Positions 43,313 through 53,738 of a stretch of DNA of 64,000 bases are shown here, one piece after another. The first letter of the stretch is position 1. The number at the start of each line of letters is the position of its first letter. The notes beneath the pieces were generated by a model. The model had not been told where the DNA came from. It did not search any database and was given only the letters and a program-made list of their open reading frames with translations. Source of the DNA: Cellulomonas sp. URHD0024 (GTDB lineage: Bacteria > Actinomycetota > Actinomycetes > Actinomycetales > Cellulomonadaceae); the NCBI RefSeq assembly GCF_000426185.1, contig NZ_KE384505.1:125741-189740 (forward strand), read 5' to 3'. A program made the position numbers and the translations under genes.

Positions 43313-44868
43313 CCGAGCAGTCCCCTGTCACCTCGGGTGCCCCGCCGGTGCAGTCGGAGCCCGCCGAGGGTCCCGACGCCATCACGGGCTGGCGTCGGAT
43401 GCACCCGATCACGCCGGCGCTCAAGGGCTGGCGGATCGTGGTCGCGGTGGTCACCATCGTGGTGATCCAGTCCGACAACCTGCGGGAGGCCGTCGACCTG
43501 CGGCACGGCAAGGCGTGGCTCCTGGTGCTGGGCGTGCTCGCGGTGGTCGCCCTCGTCGGGTTCGCCTACTCGTCGCTGGCCTGGCGGGTCACGCGGTTCG
43601 CTGTCACGGACGAGGCGGTCCACCTGCGCACCGGGGTGCTGTTCCGGCAGCAACGGCAGGCGCGCCTCGACCGCCTGCAGGCCGTCGACGTCGTGCAGCC
43701 GCTCCTGGCGCGGCTCGTCGGGCTGTCGGAGCTCAAGATCGAGACCGCAGGCGGCGACGGCTCGGGCGTCTCGCTGGCGTTCCTCCGAGAGGCCGACGCG
43801 GAGGTGCTGCGCTCCGAGCTGCTCGCGCTGGCTGCGGGGCTGCAACGGCCGACCAGCGTGCCGACGGCCTCGGCGCCGATCTCGACGGACGTGCCGCCCG
43901 CGGCGGCCGTCGCGCAGGCGCCGGCTCCGGCACCCTTCGACGCGGCGCCCGAGCGCGAGGTGTACGAGCTGCCGATGGGGCGGCTCATCGTCGCGACGCT
44001 GCGCTCCGGTGCCGTGCCCGCGCTCGTGCTGGCGGTCGCCGGCATCGTCGTCGCCGTCGTCGCGTCGCGCGACATCGGGGCGCTGTTCTACATGCTTCCC
44101 GCTCTCTTCGCCGGCGCCGCGTTCGTCTGGAACCGCGTGAACCAGGGCGCCAACTTCCGGGCGGCGATCTCGCCGGACGGCATCCGCCTACGGCACGGTC
44201 TGACCGAGAACCGAGCCCAGACGGTGCCCCCGGGCCGCGTCCAGGCCATCCGGCTCTCGCAGACGCCCCTCTGGCGCCGCAAGGACTGGTGGCGCGTCGA
44301 GATCAACGTGGCCGGCTACGGCCAGGGCAGCGAGTCGCAGCGGGATACTGTGCTGCACCCCGTCGCGACCCGCGCGGAGGCGATGACCGCCCTGTGGCTC
44401 GTCCTGCCGGACCTCGGGGTCGAGGACCCGGTCGCGCTGGTCGACGCTGCGCTCGACAGCACCGGCGACGACGCGGGGTTCACCGGCGCTCCCCGCAGCG
44501 CCCGTTGGGTGGACCCGATCGGTTGGCGGCGGCACGGGTTCCGCGTCACCGAACGGGCGCTGGTCACCCGGTCGGGCCGGTTCTGGCGGCAGGTGGACGT
44601 GGTCCCGCACGAGCGCACGCAGTCGCTCGGCATCGAGCAGGGCGTCGTCCAGCGCAAGTTCGGACTGGCGTCGTTCGTGCTGCACTCGACGCCCGGGCCC
44701 GTGTCGCCGCGGGTCGAACATCTCGGTGCGGCGGTCGCTGCTGCGCTCCTCGACGAGCAGTCGGCCCGGGCCCGCACGGCCCGCGCGACGGCGACGCCCG
44801 AGCAGTGGATGCGCGCTGTCGGCGTCCCGACGGGTACCGCTGACGCGCCCCCGGAACCCTCGACATGA
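43309..44868 (+). CDS. Multi-PH-domain (bPH2, YdbT-like) membrane protein
   Basis: A 519-residue partner of the previous protein. Two helices near residues 40-88, a bPH2 domain (RTGVLFRQQRQARLDRLQAV), a Pro/Ala linker, two more helices (~225-268), a second bPH2 (RHGLTENRAQTVPPGRVQAI) and a third (TRSGRFWRQVDVVPHERTQS). The repeated R-x-D/E-R-x-Q pattern is the bPH2 mark. GTG start coupled to the upstream gene, and the stop overlaps the DUF2520 gene. Confidence 0.87.
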   Translation: MTEQSPVTSGAPPVQSEPAEGPDAITGWRRMHPITPALKGWRIVVAVVTIVVIQSDNLREAVDLRHGKAWLLVLGVLAVVALVGFAYSSLAWRVTRFAVTDEAVHLRTGVLFRQQRQARLDRLQAVDVVQPLLARLVGLSELKIETAGGDGSGVSLAFLREADAEVLRSELLALAAGLQRPTSVPTASAPISTDVPPAAAVAQAPAPAPFDAAPEREVYELPMGRLIVATLRSGAVPALVLAVAGIVVAVVASRDIGALFYMLPALFAGAAFVWNRVNQGANFRAAISPDGIRLRHGLTENRAQTVPPGRVQAIRLSQTPLWRRKDWWRVEINVAGYGQGSESQRDTVLHPVATRAEAMTALWLVLPDLGVEDPVALVDAALDSTGDDAGFTGAPRSARWVDPIGWRRHGFRVTERALVTRSGRFWRQVDVVPHERTQSLGIEQGVVQRKFGLASFVLHSTPGPVSPRVEHLGAAVAAALLDEQSARARTARATATPEQWMRAVGVPTGTADAPPEPST

Positions 44869-45866
44869 GCGACCCGGCAACGCGGCCGGGCCGGCTCGGG
44901 GTCGGTGTCGTCGGTGCCGGACGGGTGGGCGCGGTGCTCGGCAGCGCGCTGCGTGGCGCCGGCCACCCGGTCGTGGCCGTGTCGGCGATCTCCGAGGCCT
45001 CTCGCGAGCGCGCCGCCGCGCTGCTGCCGGGGGTGCCGGTGCTCGACATCCCGGAGGTCGTCCGCCGCGCGGAGCTGGTCCTGCTCGCCGTCCCGGACGA
45101 CGCGCTGGCCCCTCTGGTGCGAGGACTCGCGGACGTGGGCGCGTGGCAGGCCGGCCAGATCGTCGTGCACACCTCCGGGCGGTTCGGCATCGACGTCCTG
45201 ACGCCTGCGCGCGCGGTCGGCGTGATCCCCCTGGCCCTGCACCCCGCGATGACGTTCACGGGCACGTCGCTGGACCTGTCGCGACTGGTCGGCTGCTCGT
45301 TCGCCGTGACGGCGCCGGCGCCGGTGCTGCCCATCGGGCAGGCGCTCGTCGTGGAGATCGGCGGCGAGCCGGTGGTGCTCGACGAGGGCGCGCGTGGCCT
45401 CTACCACGCGGCCCTGGCGCACGGTGCGAACCACCTGGTGGTCCTCGTCGCCCAAGCGGCCCAGGCGCTCGCGGACGCGGGCGTCACGGATCCCGGGAGG
45501 ATGCTCGCGCCCCTGCTCGAGGCCGCCCTCGACGGAGCGCTGCGTGCCGAGTCGCCGACGGACCCCGTCACCGGCAGCCGGGGTTCCGGCGCGATCAGCG
45601 CGTTGACGGGGCCCGTGCGACGTGGAGACGCCGGCACGGTCCGAGAGCACGAGGAGGCGCTGGCCCGTTTCGCCGCACGCACGGGCGCGGTCGACGTCGT
45701 CGAGGGGTACCGTGCTCTGGCCCGTTCGGCGGCCGGGCGGGCGCTCGCCGCCGGCCTGATCTCGGCGACGGCCGCGCAGGACGTGCTCGACGGCATCAAC
45801 GAGGGCTCCCCGGCGTTGCAAGGGGACGTGAGATCGCAGCAGGATCCGCAGGAGGACGCAGAATGA
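44865..45866 (+). CDS. Rossmann/DUF2520 protein, likely PanG-type ketopantoate reductase
   Basis: A 333-residue NADP-binding protein: GVGVVGAGRVGAVLGSALRG at the start, then HTSGRFGIDVL and the DUF2520 part with LHPAMTFTGTSLDLSRLVGC and HGANHLVVLVAQA. DUF2520 proteins include PanG, the alternative ketopantoate reductase of Francisella. Here the gene is translationally coupled to panC and panD, so the same job (ketopantoate to pantoate) is a reasonable inference. No panE-type gene is in the window. Confidence 0.8.
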   Translation: MSDPATRPGRLGVGVVGAGRVGAVLGSALRGAGHPVVAVSAISEASRERAAALLPGVPVLDIPEVVRRAELVLLAVPDDALAPLVRGLADVGAWQAGQIVVHTSGRFGIDVLTPARAVGVIPLALHPAMTFTGTSLDLSRLVGCSFAVTAPAPVLPIGQALVVEIGGEPVVLDEGARGLYHAALAHGANHLVVLVAQAAQALADAGVTDPGRMLAPLLEAALDGALRAESPTDPVTGSRGSGAISALTGPVRRGDAGTVREHEEALARFAARTGAVDVVEGYRALARSAAGRALAAGLISATAAQDVLDGINEGSPALQGDVRSQQDPQEDAE

Positions 45867-46780
45867 GCACGCAGACCACGACGCCGACCCTCGTGCACAC
45901 GCGCGAGGAGCTGGCCGCGGCCCTGGCGGTGCAGGACGTGCAGGCGGTCCCGCGCTCCGAGGGGCGTGCCGCGCACACCGCCCGGCCGCACCGGCGGGCG
46001 GTCGTGATGACGATGGGTGCGCTCCACGCCGGGCACCTGTCCCTCGTCGCGAAGGCCCGCGAGCTGGCCGACGCCGTCGTGGTGACGATCTTCGTGAACC
46101 CGCTGCAGTTCGGCGCGGGGGAGGACCTGTCCCGGTACCCGCGCGACCTGCACGGTGACCTCGCCCTGCTGTCGGGGCCGGGTCTGCTCGGCCCGGACGA
46201 CATCGTGTTCGCCCCCGACCAGTCCGTGATCTACCCCGACGGTGAGCCGATCGTGCGGGTCGCCGCGGGCGCGATCGGGGATGCGCTCGAGGGCGCTCAC
46301 CGGCCTGGGCACCTCGACGGGGTGCTGACCGTCGTGCTCAAGCTGATGCACCTGACCCGCCCCGACGTCGCCCTGTTCGGCCGCAAGGACGCCCAGCAGC
46401 TCGCGGCCGTCCGGCGCATGGTCCGCGACCTCGACGTCCCGGTCGTGGTGCACGGCGCGCCGTTGGTTCGCGACGAGGACGGCCTGGCGCTGTCGAGCCG
46501 CAACGCGTACCTCTCCGCCGACGACCGTCGCCGGGCGCTCGGGCTCTCGCAGGCGCTCACCCTCGCGGCGCGGGAGCACGCGGCCGACGCCATCCGGTCC
46601 ACGGCGCTCGACACGCTGCAGGCCGCGGGGATCGACGAGGTCGACTACGTGGCGCTCGTCGAGCCGGCCACGTTCACCGAGGTCGACGCCTCCTATCGGG
46701 GCGAGGCCCTGCTCCTGCTCGCCGCCCACGTGGGTTCGACGCGGCTGATCGACAACGCCCCTGTGGAGGTCTCCGCGTGA
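45863..46780 (+). CDS. panC: Pantothenate synthetase
   Basis: A 305-residue ligase that joins pantoate and beta-alanine with [20 protein letters not shown] carries the HIGH-type motif; [36 protein letters not shown] and [11 protein letters not shown] are characteristic. ATG at 45863 follows AGGAGG. Four-base overlaps with both the DUF2520 gene and panD. Confidence 0.95.
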   Translation: MSTQTTTPTLVHTREELAAALAVQDVQAVPRSEGRAAHTARPHRRAVVMTMGALHAGHLSLVAKARELADAVVVTIFVNPLQFGAGEDLSRYPRDLHGDLALLSGPGLLGPDDIVFAPDQSVIYPDGEPIVRVAAGAIGDALEGAHRPGHLDGVLTVVLKLMHLTRPDVALFGRKDAQQLAAVRRMVRDLDVPVVVHGAPLVRDEDGLALSSRNAYLSADDRRRALGLSQALTLAAREHAADAIRSTALDTLQAAGIDEVDYVALVEPATFTEVDASYRGEALLLLAAHVGSTRLIDNAPVEVSA

Positions 46781-47235
46781 CGAGCCTGGTCCGCACGATG
46801 ATGACGGGCAAGATCCACCGTGCGACCGTCACGCACGCCGACCTGCACTACGTCGGGTCGATCACGGTCGACGCCTCGCTCCTGGCCGCCGCGGACGTCC
46901 TGCCCGGACAGCAGGTGGACGTCGTGGACGTGACCAACGGGGCGCGCCTGACGACCTACGCGATCGCCGGGGCACCGGGCGCCGGCGAGGTCTGCGTGAA
47001 CGGCGCGGCTGCGCACCTCATCCACCCGGGCGACATCGTGATCCTGATCGCCTACGGCCAGCTCTCCGACGCGGAGGCGCGGACCTACGAGCCCCGGGTC
47101 GTGCTCGTCGACGAGCGGAACCGGATCGCTGCCCTCGGCGACGACCCGGGTCAGGTCCCCAATGGGTGGCCGGACCTCGAACCCAGCGGGCTGCCGCTCG
47201 CACAGGGCCGCGCGCTGGTCGGGCGAGGCCTGTGA
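46777..47235 (+). CDS. panD: Aspartate 1-decarboxylase proenzyme
   Basis: A 152-residue pyruvoyl-type decarboxylase that makes beta-alanine for PanC. Self-cleavage is expected between Gly27 and Ser28 in [10 protein letters not shown], giving the pyruvoyl group; [20 protein letters not shown] and [12 protein letters not shown] are conserved. GTG start coupled to panC; stop overlaps nadB. Confidence 0.95.
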   Translation: MTSLVRTMMTGKIHRATVTHADLHYVGSITVDASLLAAADVLPGQQVDVVDVTNGARLTTYAIAGAPGAGEVCVNGAAAHLIHPGDIVILIAYGQLSDAEARTYEPRVVLVDERNRIAALGDDPGQVPNGWPDLEPSGLPLAQGRALVGRGL

Positions 47236-48965
47236 CGGCCCTCGTGGGCCAAGCGGACGCGCTCCGGACCCACGCCACGGTCACGACTCTCGCCACCCGC
47301 CTTGCCGCGCCCGCACCGGGGTGGACCGTCCGGGCGGACGCGGTCGTCGTCGGTTCGGGGATCGCCGGCCTCACCGCCGCGCTCGAGCTGCGCACCCGGG
47401 TGCCACGGGTCCTGCTCGTCACCAAGGACATCCTGGCGTCGGGCTCGACGGTCTGGGCCCAGGGCGGGATCGCGGCGGCGCTGGACCCGTCGGACTCGCC
47501 GGCCGCGCACCTGCAGGACACCCTCGTCGCGGGTGCTGGCCTGTGCGACCCGCGTGCGGTCGAGGTGCTCGTGACCGAGGGCCCCGCGCGCGTCCGGGAG
47601 CTGGTCACGCGCGGGGCGGTCTTCGACCGTTCCCCCGACGGCACCATCTCCCTCACCCGGGAGGGCGGCCACCACGCCGACCGGATCGTGCACGCGGGCG
47701 GCGACGCGACGGGCGCCGAGATCTCGCGGGCGCTCGTCGCGCAGATCGAGGCGGTGCGCAACGACCCGGGCATCGAGGTCATCGAGCACGCGCTGGTCCT
47801 GGACGTGCTGACCGGCCCACCGACCGCGGACGGCCGCCCCGGTCGGGCCTGCGGCGTGACGCTCCACGTGATCGGTGAGGGCCAGCGCGACGGCGTCGGC
47901 GCGGCGCTGGGCGGCGCGGTGGTGCTGGCCACGGGCGGGATCGGGCAGGTCTACCGCTCGTCGACCAACCCGTCGCAGGCGACGGGCGACGGGATCGCCG
48001 CGGCGCTGCGTGCGGGCGCGGTGCTCGGGGACGTCGAGTTCGTGCAGTTCCACCCGACGGTTTTATGGCTGGGCTCCGGTGTGAAGGGCCAGCTGACGCT
48101 CGTCTCGGAGGCGGTGCGCGGTGAGGGTGCGCTGCTGCTCGACACGGACGGCGTGCGGTTCATGCCGGACGTGCACCCGATGGCGGAGCTCGCACCGCGG
48201 GACATCGTCGCGCACGCGATCGTGCGCCGGATGGCCGCCACGGGTGCGGACCATGTCTGGCTGGACGCGCGGCACCTCGGCGCCGACTTCCTGCGTCGCC
48301 GCTTCCCGACGATCCACGACCGGCTGCGCGAGCACGGCATCGACCTGACCACCGACCTCGTCCCGGTCGCCCCGGCGCAGCACTACCACTCCGGCGGCGT
48401 CGTGACCGACCTCGTCGGCCGCACCACCGTCCCCGGTCTGTACGCCGTCGGGGAGGTCGCGTGCACCGGGGTGCACGGCGCGAACCGGCTCGCCTCCAAC
48501 TCCCTCCTCGAGGGCCTGGTGTTCGCCACGCGCGCGGCTCGGCACATCGCGGCCCAGGCCCCCCGCCCGCCGCTCGAGCCGGTCGAGCGGCCCGGTGCCG
48601 AGGCGCTGGTGGCGGCCGCCTCGCGCTCTCGGGTGCAACGCATCGCGTCCGACGGTCCCGGCGTCCTGCGCTCGGGCGACGGCCTGCAGCGCGCGTCCGT
48701 GGCCCTCGCGGCGGTGCCGACCGATGCCCACCTGCGCAGCGACGACGGTCGCCGGCTGGCCGCCCCCCAGGTGGCCGAGTGGGAGACCACGAACGTGCAC
48801 CAGGTGGCCACGGTCCTGACCGCGACCGCCATGGAGCGCGAGGAGTCTCGTGGCGGGCACGCCCGCAGCGACTTCCCGTCGCCGTCCGACGCGTGGCGGC
48901 TGCGTCTCGAGGCCTGGCTCGACGCGGAGGGCACACTCCTCACGCGCAGGGTCCCGCTGACCTGA
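47232..48965 (+). CDS. nadB: L-aspartate oxidase
   Basis: A 577-residue FAD enzyme that oxidises aspartate to iminoaspartate for NAD synthesis. FAD-binding [41 protein letters not shown] and [20 protein letters not shown] are diagnostic. The usual partner nadA (quinolinate synthase) is not in this window. It holds one rare TTA leucine codon at 48063. GTG start overlaps panD. Confidence 0.93.
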   Translation: MTALVGQADALRTHATVTTLATRLAAPAPGWTVRADAVVVGSGIAGLTAALELRTRVPRVLLVTKDILASGSTVWAQGGIAAALDPSDSPAAHLQDTLVAGAGLCDPRAVEVLVTEGPARVRELVTRGAVFDRSPDGTISLTREGGHHADRIVHAGGDATGAEISRALVAQIEAVRNDPGIEVIEHALVLDVLTGPPTADGRPGRACGVTLHVIGEGQRDGVGAALGGAVVLATGGIGQVYRSSTNPSQATGDGIAAALRAGAVLGDVEFVQFHPTVLWLGSGVKGQLTLVSEAVRGEGALLLDTDGVRFMPDVHPMAELAPRDIVAHAIVRRMAATGADHVWLDARHLGADFLRRRFPTIHDRLREHGIDLTTDLVPVAPAQHYHSGGVVTDLVGRTTVPGLYAVGEVACTGVHGANRLASNSLLEGLVFATRAARHIAAQAPRPPLEPVERPGAEALVAAASRSRVQRIASDGPGVLRSGDGLQRASVALAAVPTDAHLRSDDGRRLAAPQVAEWETTNVHQVATVLTATAMEREESRGGHARSDFPSPSDAWRLRLEAWLDAEGTLLTRRVPLT

Positions 48966-49027
48966 CGGCGCGACGGGTTCACGGACCGACGACCCGGGCC
49001 CGGGCGGAGCCTGGGTACCGTGGCGCC

Positions 49028-49909
49028 GTGAGCCTTCCCGCACTCGACCCCGCGTGGGTCGCCCGGACCGTCGCCATCGCCCTCGACGAGGACCTCGGCC
49101 CAGCCCCGGGGCGTGACGTCACGACGCAGGCGACGATCTCGCCGGACGCCACGGGCACCGCCGAGCTCGTCGCGCGGGCGGCCGGGGTCGTCGCGGGCCT
49201 CGTGCTCGTGCCGGCGGTCGTCGAGCAGGTGGCGCAGCGGCTCGGGCTGCCCGTGCCGGCCGTCGACCAGCGCGTCCCGGACGGAACCCGCGTGGCGCGG
49301 GGTGACGTGCTGGCGGTCCTGGCGGGGCGCACGCAGGTGCTGCTCGTCGCGGAGCGGACGCTGCTCAACCTGGCCAGCCGCGCGTCGGGCGTCGCGACCC
49401 ACACCCGCCGGTGGGCGGACGCGCTGGAGGGCACCGGCGCCCAGGTCCTCGACACCCGCAAGACCACGCCCGGGCTGCGTGCGCTGGACAAGTACGCGGT
49501 GCGCTGCGGCGGCGGGACGAACAAGCGGATGGGCCTGTACGACGTCGCGATGGTGAAGGACAACCACGTCGTCGCGGCCGGCTCGGTGAGCGCGGCGGTC
49601 AAGGCCGTCCAGGACCGGTTCCCGGACGTCCTCGTCCAGGTCGAGGCGGACACCGAGGCCCAGGCGCTGGAGGCCGTGGACGCAGGCGCGCGGTTCCTGC
49701 TGCTCGACAACATGCCGACGGACGTCCTGCGGCAGGTCGTCAAGGCCGTCCGGGAACGCGACCGGACCGTCGAGCTCGAGGCCACGGGCAACCTGACCCT
49801 CGACCGCGCCCGCGAGGTCGCCGAGACGGGTGTCGACTACCTCTCGGTGGGCGGCCTGACGCACTCGTCGCCGATCCTGGACCTCGCGCTGGACCTGGAG
49901 CGGTCCTGA
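49028..49909 (+). CDS. nadC: Nicotinate-nucleotide pyrophosphorylase (carboxylating)
   Basis: A 293-residue quinolinate phosphoribosyltransferase. [59 protein letters not shown] and [12 protein letters not shown] are the family's conserved blocks, including the substrate-binding Arg and Lys residues. GTG at 49028; 62 bases after nadB. Confidence 0.95.
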   Translation: MSLPALDPAWVARTVAIALDEDLGPAPGRDVTTQATISPDATGTAELVARAAGVVAGLVLVPAVVEQVAQRLGLPVPAVDQRVPDGTRVARGDVLAVLAGRTQVLLVAERTLLNLASRASGVATHTRRWADALEGTGAQVLDTRKTTPGLRALDKYAVRCGGGTNKRMGLYDVAMVKDNHVVAAGSVSAAVKAVQDRFPDVLVQVEADTEAQALEAVDAGARFLLLDNMPTDVLRQVVKAVRERDRTVELEATGNLTLDRAREVAETGVDYLSVGGLTHSSPILDLALDLERS

Positions 49910-49943
49910 AAGGCGGCACAGTTCCCGCCGGTATCCTTGCCCG

Positions 49944-51446
49944 GTGACTGAGGCACCCACCGACGACGCCCCCGAGCAGATCCGCGTCCGGCGGGAGAAG
50001 CGCGAGCGACTCCTCGCGAGCGGCCAGGAGGCCTATCCCGTCGGCGTCCCGCGCACGCACACGATCGCCGCCGTCCGTTCGGCGCACCCGGACCTCGAGG
50101 CGGGCACCGAGACGGACGACGAGGTCGGCGTGGCCGGTCGCGTCGTGTTCGTGCGGATCGGCGGCAAGCTCTGCTTCGCCACGCTCCAGGACGGCGAGGG
50201 CAACCGCCTGCAGGCGATGTTCAGCCTGGACGCGGTCGGCGAGGAGCGCCTGGCGGCGTTCAAGACGGACGTCGACCTGGGCGACCACCTGTTCGTGCAC
50301 GGCCGCGTGATCTCGTCGCGCCGGGGCGAGCTCTCGGTGCTCGCCGACGAGTGGCTGATCGCCGCCAAGTCCCTGCGCCCGCTGCCCAACCTGTACGAGG
50401 GCGTCGAGCTGTCCGAGGAGGCCCGCGTCCGGCAGCGCTACGTGGACCTCATCGTGCGCCCGACGGCGCGTCAGACGGCCCGGTTGCGTCCCGCGATGAT
50501 CCGCTCGCTCCGCGACAACTTCCATGCCCGTGACTTCGTGGAGATCGAGACCCCGATGCTGCAGACGCAGCCCGGCGGCGCCGCGGCTCGTCCCTTCGTC
50601 ACGCACATGAATGCGTTCGACATCGACCTGTACATGCGCATCGCGCCGGAGCTCTTCCTCAAGCGCGCGGTCGTGGGCGGCATCGAGCGCGTCTTCGAGA
50701 TCAACCGCAACTTCCGTAACGAGGGTGCTGACTCCACGCACTCTCCGGAATTCGCGATGCTGGAGGCGTACGAGGCCTACGGCGACTACGACACGATGGC
50801 GGAATTGACGCGCGACCTCGTGCAGACGGCCGCGCTCGACGTTCTGGGCACGACGACGGTCACACTTCCCGACGGCACGGACTACGAGCTCGGCGGGCAG
50901 TGGGCGCAGCTGTCCATGTACGACTCGCTGGCCGCGTCCCTGGGAATTGCGATCACCCCGGAGACGTCGTTGGACGACCTCCTGGTGCTGGCGCAGAAGT
51001 TCGACATCGAGGCGGACCCGAAGAAGCTCAATCACGGCAAGCTGATCGAGCTGTTGTGGGAGCACCGCGTCGGTGACGACCTGTACGCACCGACATTCGT
51101 GCGCGATTTCCCGGTGGAGACGAGCCCGCTGGTGCGCCAGCACCGGACGGTGCCGGGGGTCGTCGAGAAGTGGGACCTCTACGTGCGGGGCGTGGAGCTG
51201 GCCACGGGCTATTCCGAGCTGGTGGACCCCGTGATCCAGCGGCAGCGGTTCGAGGCGCAGGCGCTGCTGGCTGCCGCCGGCGACGACGAGGCGATGCGGG
51301 TCGATGAGGATTTCCTCACGGCTGTCGAGTACGCCCTCCCGCCGAGCGGCGGTATCGGTATGGGCATCGACCGACTTCTGATGACGCTCACGGGGCTCGG
51401 CATCCGCGAGACGATCCTCTTTCCGCTCGTGAAACCGCAGGGCTGA
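49944..51446 (+). CDS. lysS: Lysyl-tRNA synthetase (class II)
   Basis: A 500-residue synthetase. N-terminal OB-fold anticodon domain ([20 protein letters not shown]), class II motif 1 ([11 protein letters not shown]), motif 2 ([20 protein letters not shown]) and motif 3 ([12 protein letters not shown]). The last third uses noticeably more A/T third bases than its neighbours, and this continues into the small gene after it. GTG start. Confidence 0.95.
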   Translation: MTEAPTDDAPEQIRVRREKRERLLASGQEAYPVGVPRTHTIAAVRSAHPDLEAGTETDDEVGVAGRVVFVRIGGKLCFATLQDGEGNRLQAMFSLDAVGEERLAAFKTDVDLGDHLFVHGRVISSRRGELSVLADEWLIAAKSLRPLPNLYEGVELSEEARVRQRYVDLIVRPTARQTARLRPAMIRSLRDNFHARDFVEIETPMLQTQPGGAAARPFVTHMNAFDIDLYMRIAPELFLKRAVVGGIERVFEINRNFRNEGADSTHSPEFAMLEAYEAYGDYDTMAELTRDLVQTAALDVLGTTTVTLPDGTDYELGGQWAQLSMYDSLAASLGIAITPETSLDDLLVLAQKFDIEADPKKLNHGKLIELLWEHRVGDDLYAPTFVRDFPVETSPLVRQHRTVPGVVEKWDLYVRGVELATGYSELVDPVIQRQRFEAQALLAAAGDDEAMRVDEDFLTAVEYALPPSGGIGMGIDRLLMTLTGLGIRETILFPLVKPQG

Positions 51447-51447
51447 G

Positions 51448-51648
51448 ATGAATCCCCTGTTCACGGCCCTCGCGGCCCTTCTTCCCTCGATCGGTGTCGG
51501 GCTGCTGTTCTGGGTCGCCATCCGCGCGCTGGTCAATGCAGACCGGACCGAACGGCAGGCGCTCGCCAAAATGGATGCCGAGGAACGCAAGGCCGAGGCC
51601 GCCGCGAAGGCGCGAAACACAAATGGCGAAACGCCCCCCAGCGTTTGA
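51448..51648 (+). CDS. Small single-span membrane protein downstream of lysS
   Basis: A 66-residue protein with one N-terminal helix (residues ~4-28) and a charged Ala/Glu/Lys tail. One base separates its ATG from the lysS stop. Similar small proteins sit between lysS and lsr2 in related Actinobacteria (from memory). Function unknown. The -35 box of the lsr2 promoter overlaps its stop codon. Confidence 0.65.
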   Translation: MNPLFTALAALLPSIGVGLLFWVAIRALVNADRTERQALAKMDAEERKAEAAAKARNTNGETPPSV

Positions 51649-51673
51649 CCTTGTAATCTCACGATGCCATAGT
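51645..51673 (+). promoter_or_regulatory. lsr2 promoter
   Basis: TTGACC (51645-51650), a 17-base spacer and CATAGT (51668-51673), about 42 bases before the lsr2 ATG: a good SigA-type match in a locally AT-rich stretch. Confidence 0.65.
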
Positions 51674-51714
51674 GACCGCGTCAGCCTTGCTACACCAGCC
51701 AGACGGAGCGAACA

Positions 51715-52044
51715 ATGGCACAGAAGGTCCAGGTTCTCCTGGTCGACGACATCGACGGTGGAACCGCCGATGAAACCGTGACGTTCGGGCTCGATGGCGT
51801 CACCTATGAGATCGACCTCACCGCCTCACACGCGACCGAGCTGCGTGACGCCCTTGCCCAGTGGGTCGGGCACGCGCGCAAGCTCGGTGGTCGTACGTCG
51901 AGCAAGCCGGCCGCCCGCGGTCGGCGTTCGTCGTCCGGCGACGCGCAGGCGATCCGCGAGTGGGCCAAGGAGCACGGGCACCAGGTGTCCGAGCGGGGTC
52001 GCATCTCGGCCGAGGTCAAGGCCGCGTACGACGCGTCGCACTGA
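51715..52044 (+). CDS. lsr2: Lsr2-family nucleoid-associated protein
   Basis: A 109-residue xenogeneic silencer. The N-terminal oligomerisation domain (AQKVQVLLVDDIDGGTADET, TYEIDLTASHATELRDAL) and the C-terminal AT-hook-like DNA-binding domain (IREWAKEHGHQVSERGRIS) with the R-G-R minor-groove motif are complete. It coats AT-rich foreign DNA. Own promoter and a strong terminator. Confidence 0.95.
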   Translation: MAQKVQVLLVDDIDGGTADETVTFGLDGVTYEIDLTASHATELRDALAQWVGHARKLGGRTSSKPAARGRRSSSGDAQAIREWAKEHGHQVSERGRISAEVKAAYDASH

Positions 52045-52079
52045 CGCGAGTAGAGCATCGCCGGCCCCCGCCGGCAGAC

Positions 52080-52111
52080 GGAGAGCCCGGCGCCCCCGCG
52101 CCGGGCTCTCC
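52080..52111. terminator. Terminator after lsr2
   Basis: Perfect 14-bp stem (52080-52093 with 52098-52111) around CCCC, 36 bases after the lsr2 stop; may also serve the convergent xylB. Confidence 0.85.
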
Positions 52112-52145
52112 TGCGTCCCACCCGTACAACTCCCGATAAACCACA

Positions 52146-52189
52146 ACGTCCGCACTCGTGGGCGCTATAGGCCCATCGAGTGCGGACGT
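52146..52189. repeat. Palindromic repeat copy F
   Basis: ACGTCCGCACTC (52146-52157) and GAGTGCGGACGT (52178-52189) around GTGGGCGCTATAGGCCCATC, between the convergent lsr2 and xylB ends. Confidence 0.9.
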
Positions 52190-52206
52190 CGTGTGTGTGT
52201 GTGGCG

Positions 52207-53601
52207 CTAGCGGGGCTGCGTGCCCGTGAGCTCGCGGACCGCGGCGTACTGCTCCCGGATGTGCGGGCGGGGCGCGGAGCGGTGGACGGCGGCCTCGGTG
52301 GCCGAGGACCACGTCGGTGCTTCGCCGGTGAGGACCCACGCGGCCTGCCGGGCCGCCCCGTCGGCGACGTACTCCCCGGGTGTCGGGACGGAGACATCCA
52401 GCCCGAAGACCGCCGGCGCGATCTCGCGCACGGCGGCGGACTGGGCACCGCCGCCGACGAGGAACAGCCGCTCCACAGGCACTCCTTGGGCGCGCAGCGC
52501 GTCGATGCCGTCCGCCAGCGCGCACAGCATCCCCTCGACGGCGGCCCGGGCGAGGTGCGCGGGCGTCGTGTTGGCCAGCCGCATCCCGTGCAGGGCGCCG
52601 GTGGCGTCGGGCTTGTTGGGCGTGCGCTCGCCCTCGAGGTAGGGGATCAGGACGAGGCCGTCGGCTCCTGCGGGGGCGCTGCGGGCCAGGTCGGACAGTC
52701 CCTGGTGGTCGACGCCGAGCATGCGTGCGGCGGCGCCGAGCACCCGGGACGCGTTGAGCGTGCACGCGAGCGGGAGGAAGGCGCCGGTGGCGTCGGCGAA
52801 CCCGTTGACGAGGCCCGACGCGTCGGCGGTCGGGGCGCTCGAGATCGCGGAGACGACGCCGGACGTGCCGATGGAGACGGCGACGTCGCCGGGCGCCAGG
52901 TCGAGCGCGAGGGCGGCCGCCGCGTTGTCGCCGGCACCCGGGCCGAGCACCTGGCCCGCGAGCGCGCGATATCCGGCGTCGGACGGGCCGAGCACGCGCG
53001 GGAGCAGCGCGTCGTGGCCGAGCGCGAGCTCGAGCAGGTCGTGTCGGTAGGAGCCGCTCGACGGCGACCAGTACCCGGTGCCGGAGGCGTCCGACCGGTC
53101 GGTGACGAGCGTGTCGAGGCTGACGGCGCCGGAGAGCTGCCAGGTGATCCAGTCGTGGGGGAGGGCCACGGCCGCGACGCGTGAGGCGATGTCGGGCTCG
53201 GCGTCGCGCAGCCAGCGCAGCTTGGTCACCGTCAGGGAGGCCACGGGCACGGAGCCGACCGCCGAGGCCCACGCGGCCGAGCCGAGCTCCTCGGTCAGAT
53301 CGGCGGCGGCTCCCGCCGACCGGGTGTCGTTCCAGAGCAGGGCGTCGCGGAGCACGGCACCCGACGAGTCGAGGGCGACCAGCCCGTGCTGCTGACCGCC
53401 GACGGAGATCGCGGCGACGTCGTCGAGACCCCCGGCCTCGGCGATGGCGGACTGCAGGGCGTCCCACCAGCGCTGCGGGTCGACGGACGTCCCGTCGGGG
53501 TGCGGCGCCCGGCCGCTGCGCACGAGCGCCCCGGTGTCGGCGTCGCGAACCACGACCTTGCAGGCCTGCGTCGAGGAGTCCACCCCGGCGACGAGCGTCA
53601 T
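52207..53601 (-). CDS. xylB: Xylulokinase
   Basis: A 464-residue FGGY-family kinase that phosphorylates D-xylulose. [18 protein letters not shown] at the N-terminus, [13 protein letters not shown], the catalytic Asp region [20 protein letters not shown], and SIGTSGVVS with a late [17 protein letters not shown] at 53601. It follows xylA on the same strand, separated by 137 bases that contain palindrome G. Confidence 0.93.
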   Translation of the reverse strand: MTLVAGVDSSTQACKVVVRDADTGALVRSGRAPHPDGTSVDPQRWWDALQSAIAEAGGLDDVAAISVGGQQHGLVALDSSGAVLRDALLWNDTRSAGAAADLTEELGSAAWASAVGSVPVASLTVTKLRWLRDAEPDIASRVAAVALPHDWITWQLSGAVSLDTLVTDRSDASGTGYWSPSSGSYRHDLLELALGHDALLPRVLGPSDAGYRALAGQVLGPGAGDNAAAALALDLAPGDVAVSIGTSGVVSAISSAPTADASGLVNGFADATGAFLPLACTLNASRVLGAAARMLGVDHQGLSDLARSAPAGADGLVLIPYLEGERTPNKPDATGALHGMRLANTTPAHLARAAVEGMLCALADGIDALRAQGVPVERLFLVGGGAQSAAVREIAPAVFGLDVSVPTPGEYVADGAARQAAWVLTGEAPTWSSATEAAVHRSAPRPHIREQYAAVRELTGTQPR

Positions 53602-53650
53602 GACGATCCCCTCACACAGCAACGTCGAACAGAAGGAGCCCAAAGGTGCC

Positions 53651-53700
53651 GCAACGTCCGCACTCACGTGGGTCAGGGGCCACACGAGTGCGGACGTTGC
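53651..53700. repeat. Palindromic repeat copy G
   Basis: Fifteen-base perfect arms GCAACGTCCGCACTC (53651-53665) and GAGTGCGGACGTTGC (53686-53700). It lies between xylA and xylB on the same transcript and could form a stable RNA hairpin there. Confidence 0.9.
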
Positions 53701-53738
53701 GGGGTCTAGCCCGGTGGCACCACGAGGGTGCCGTCCGG

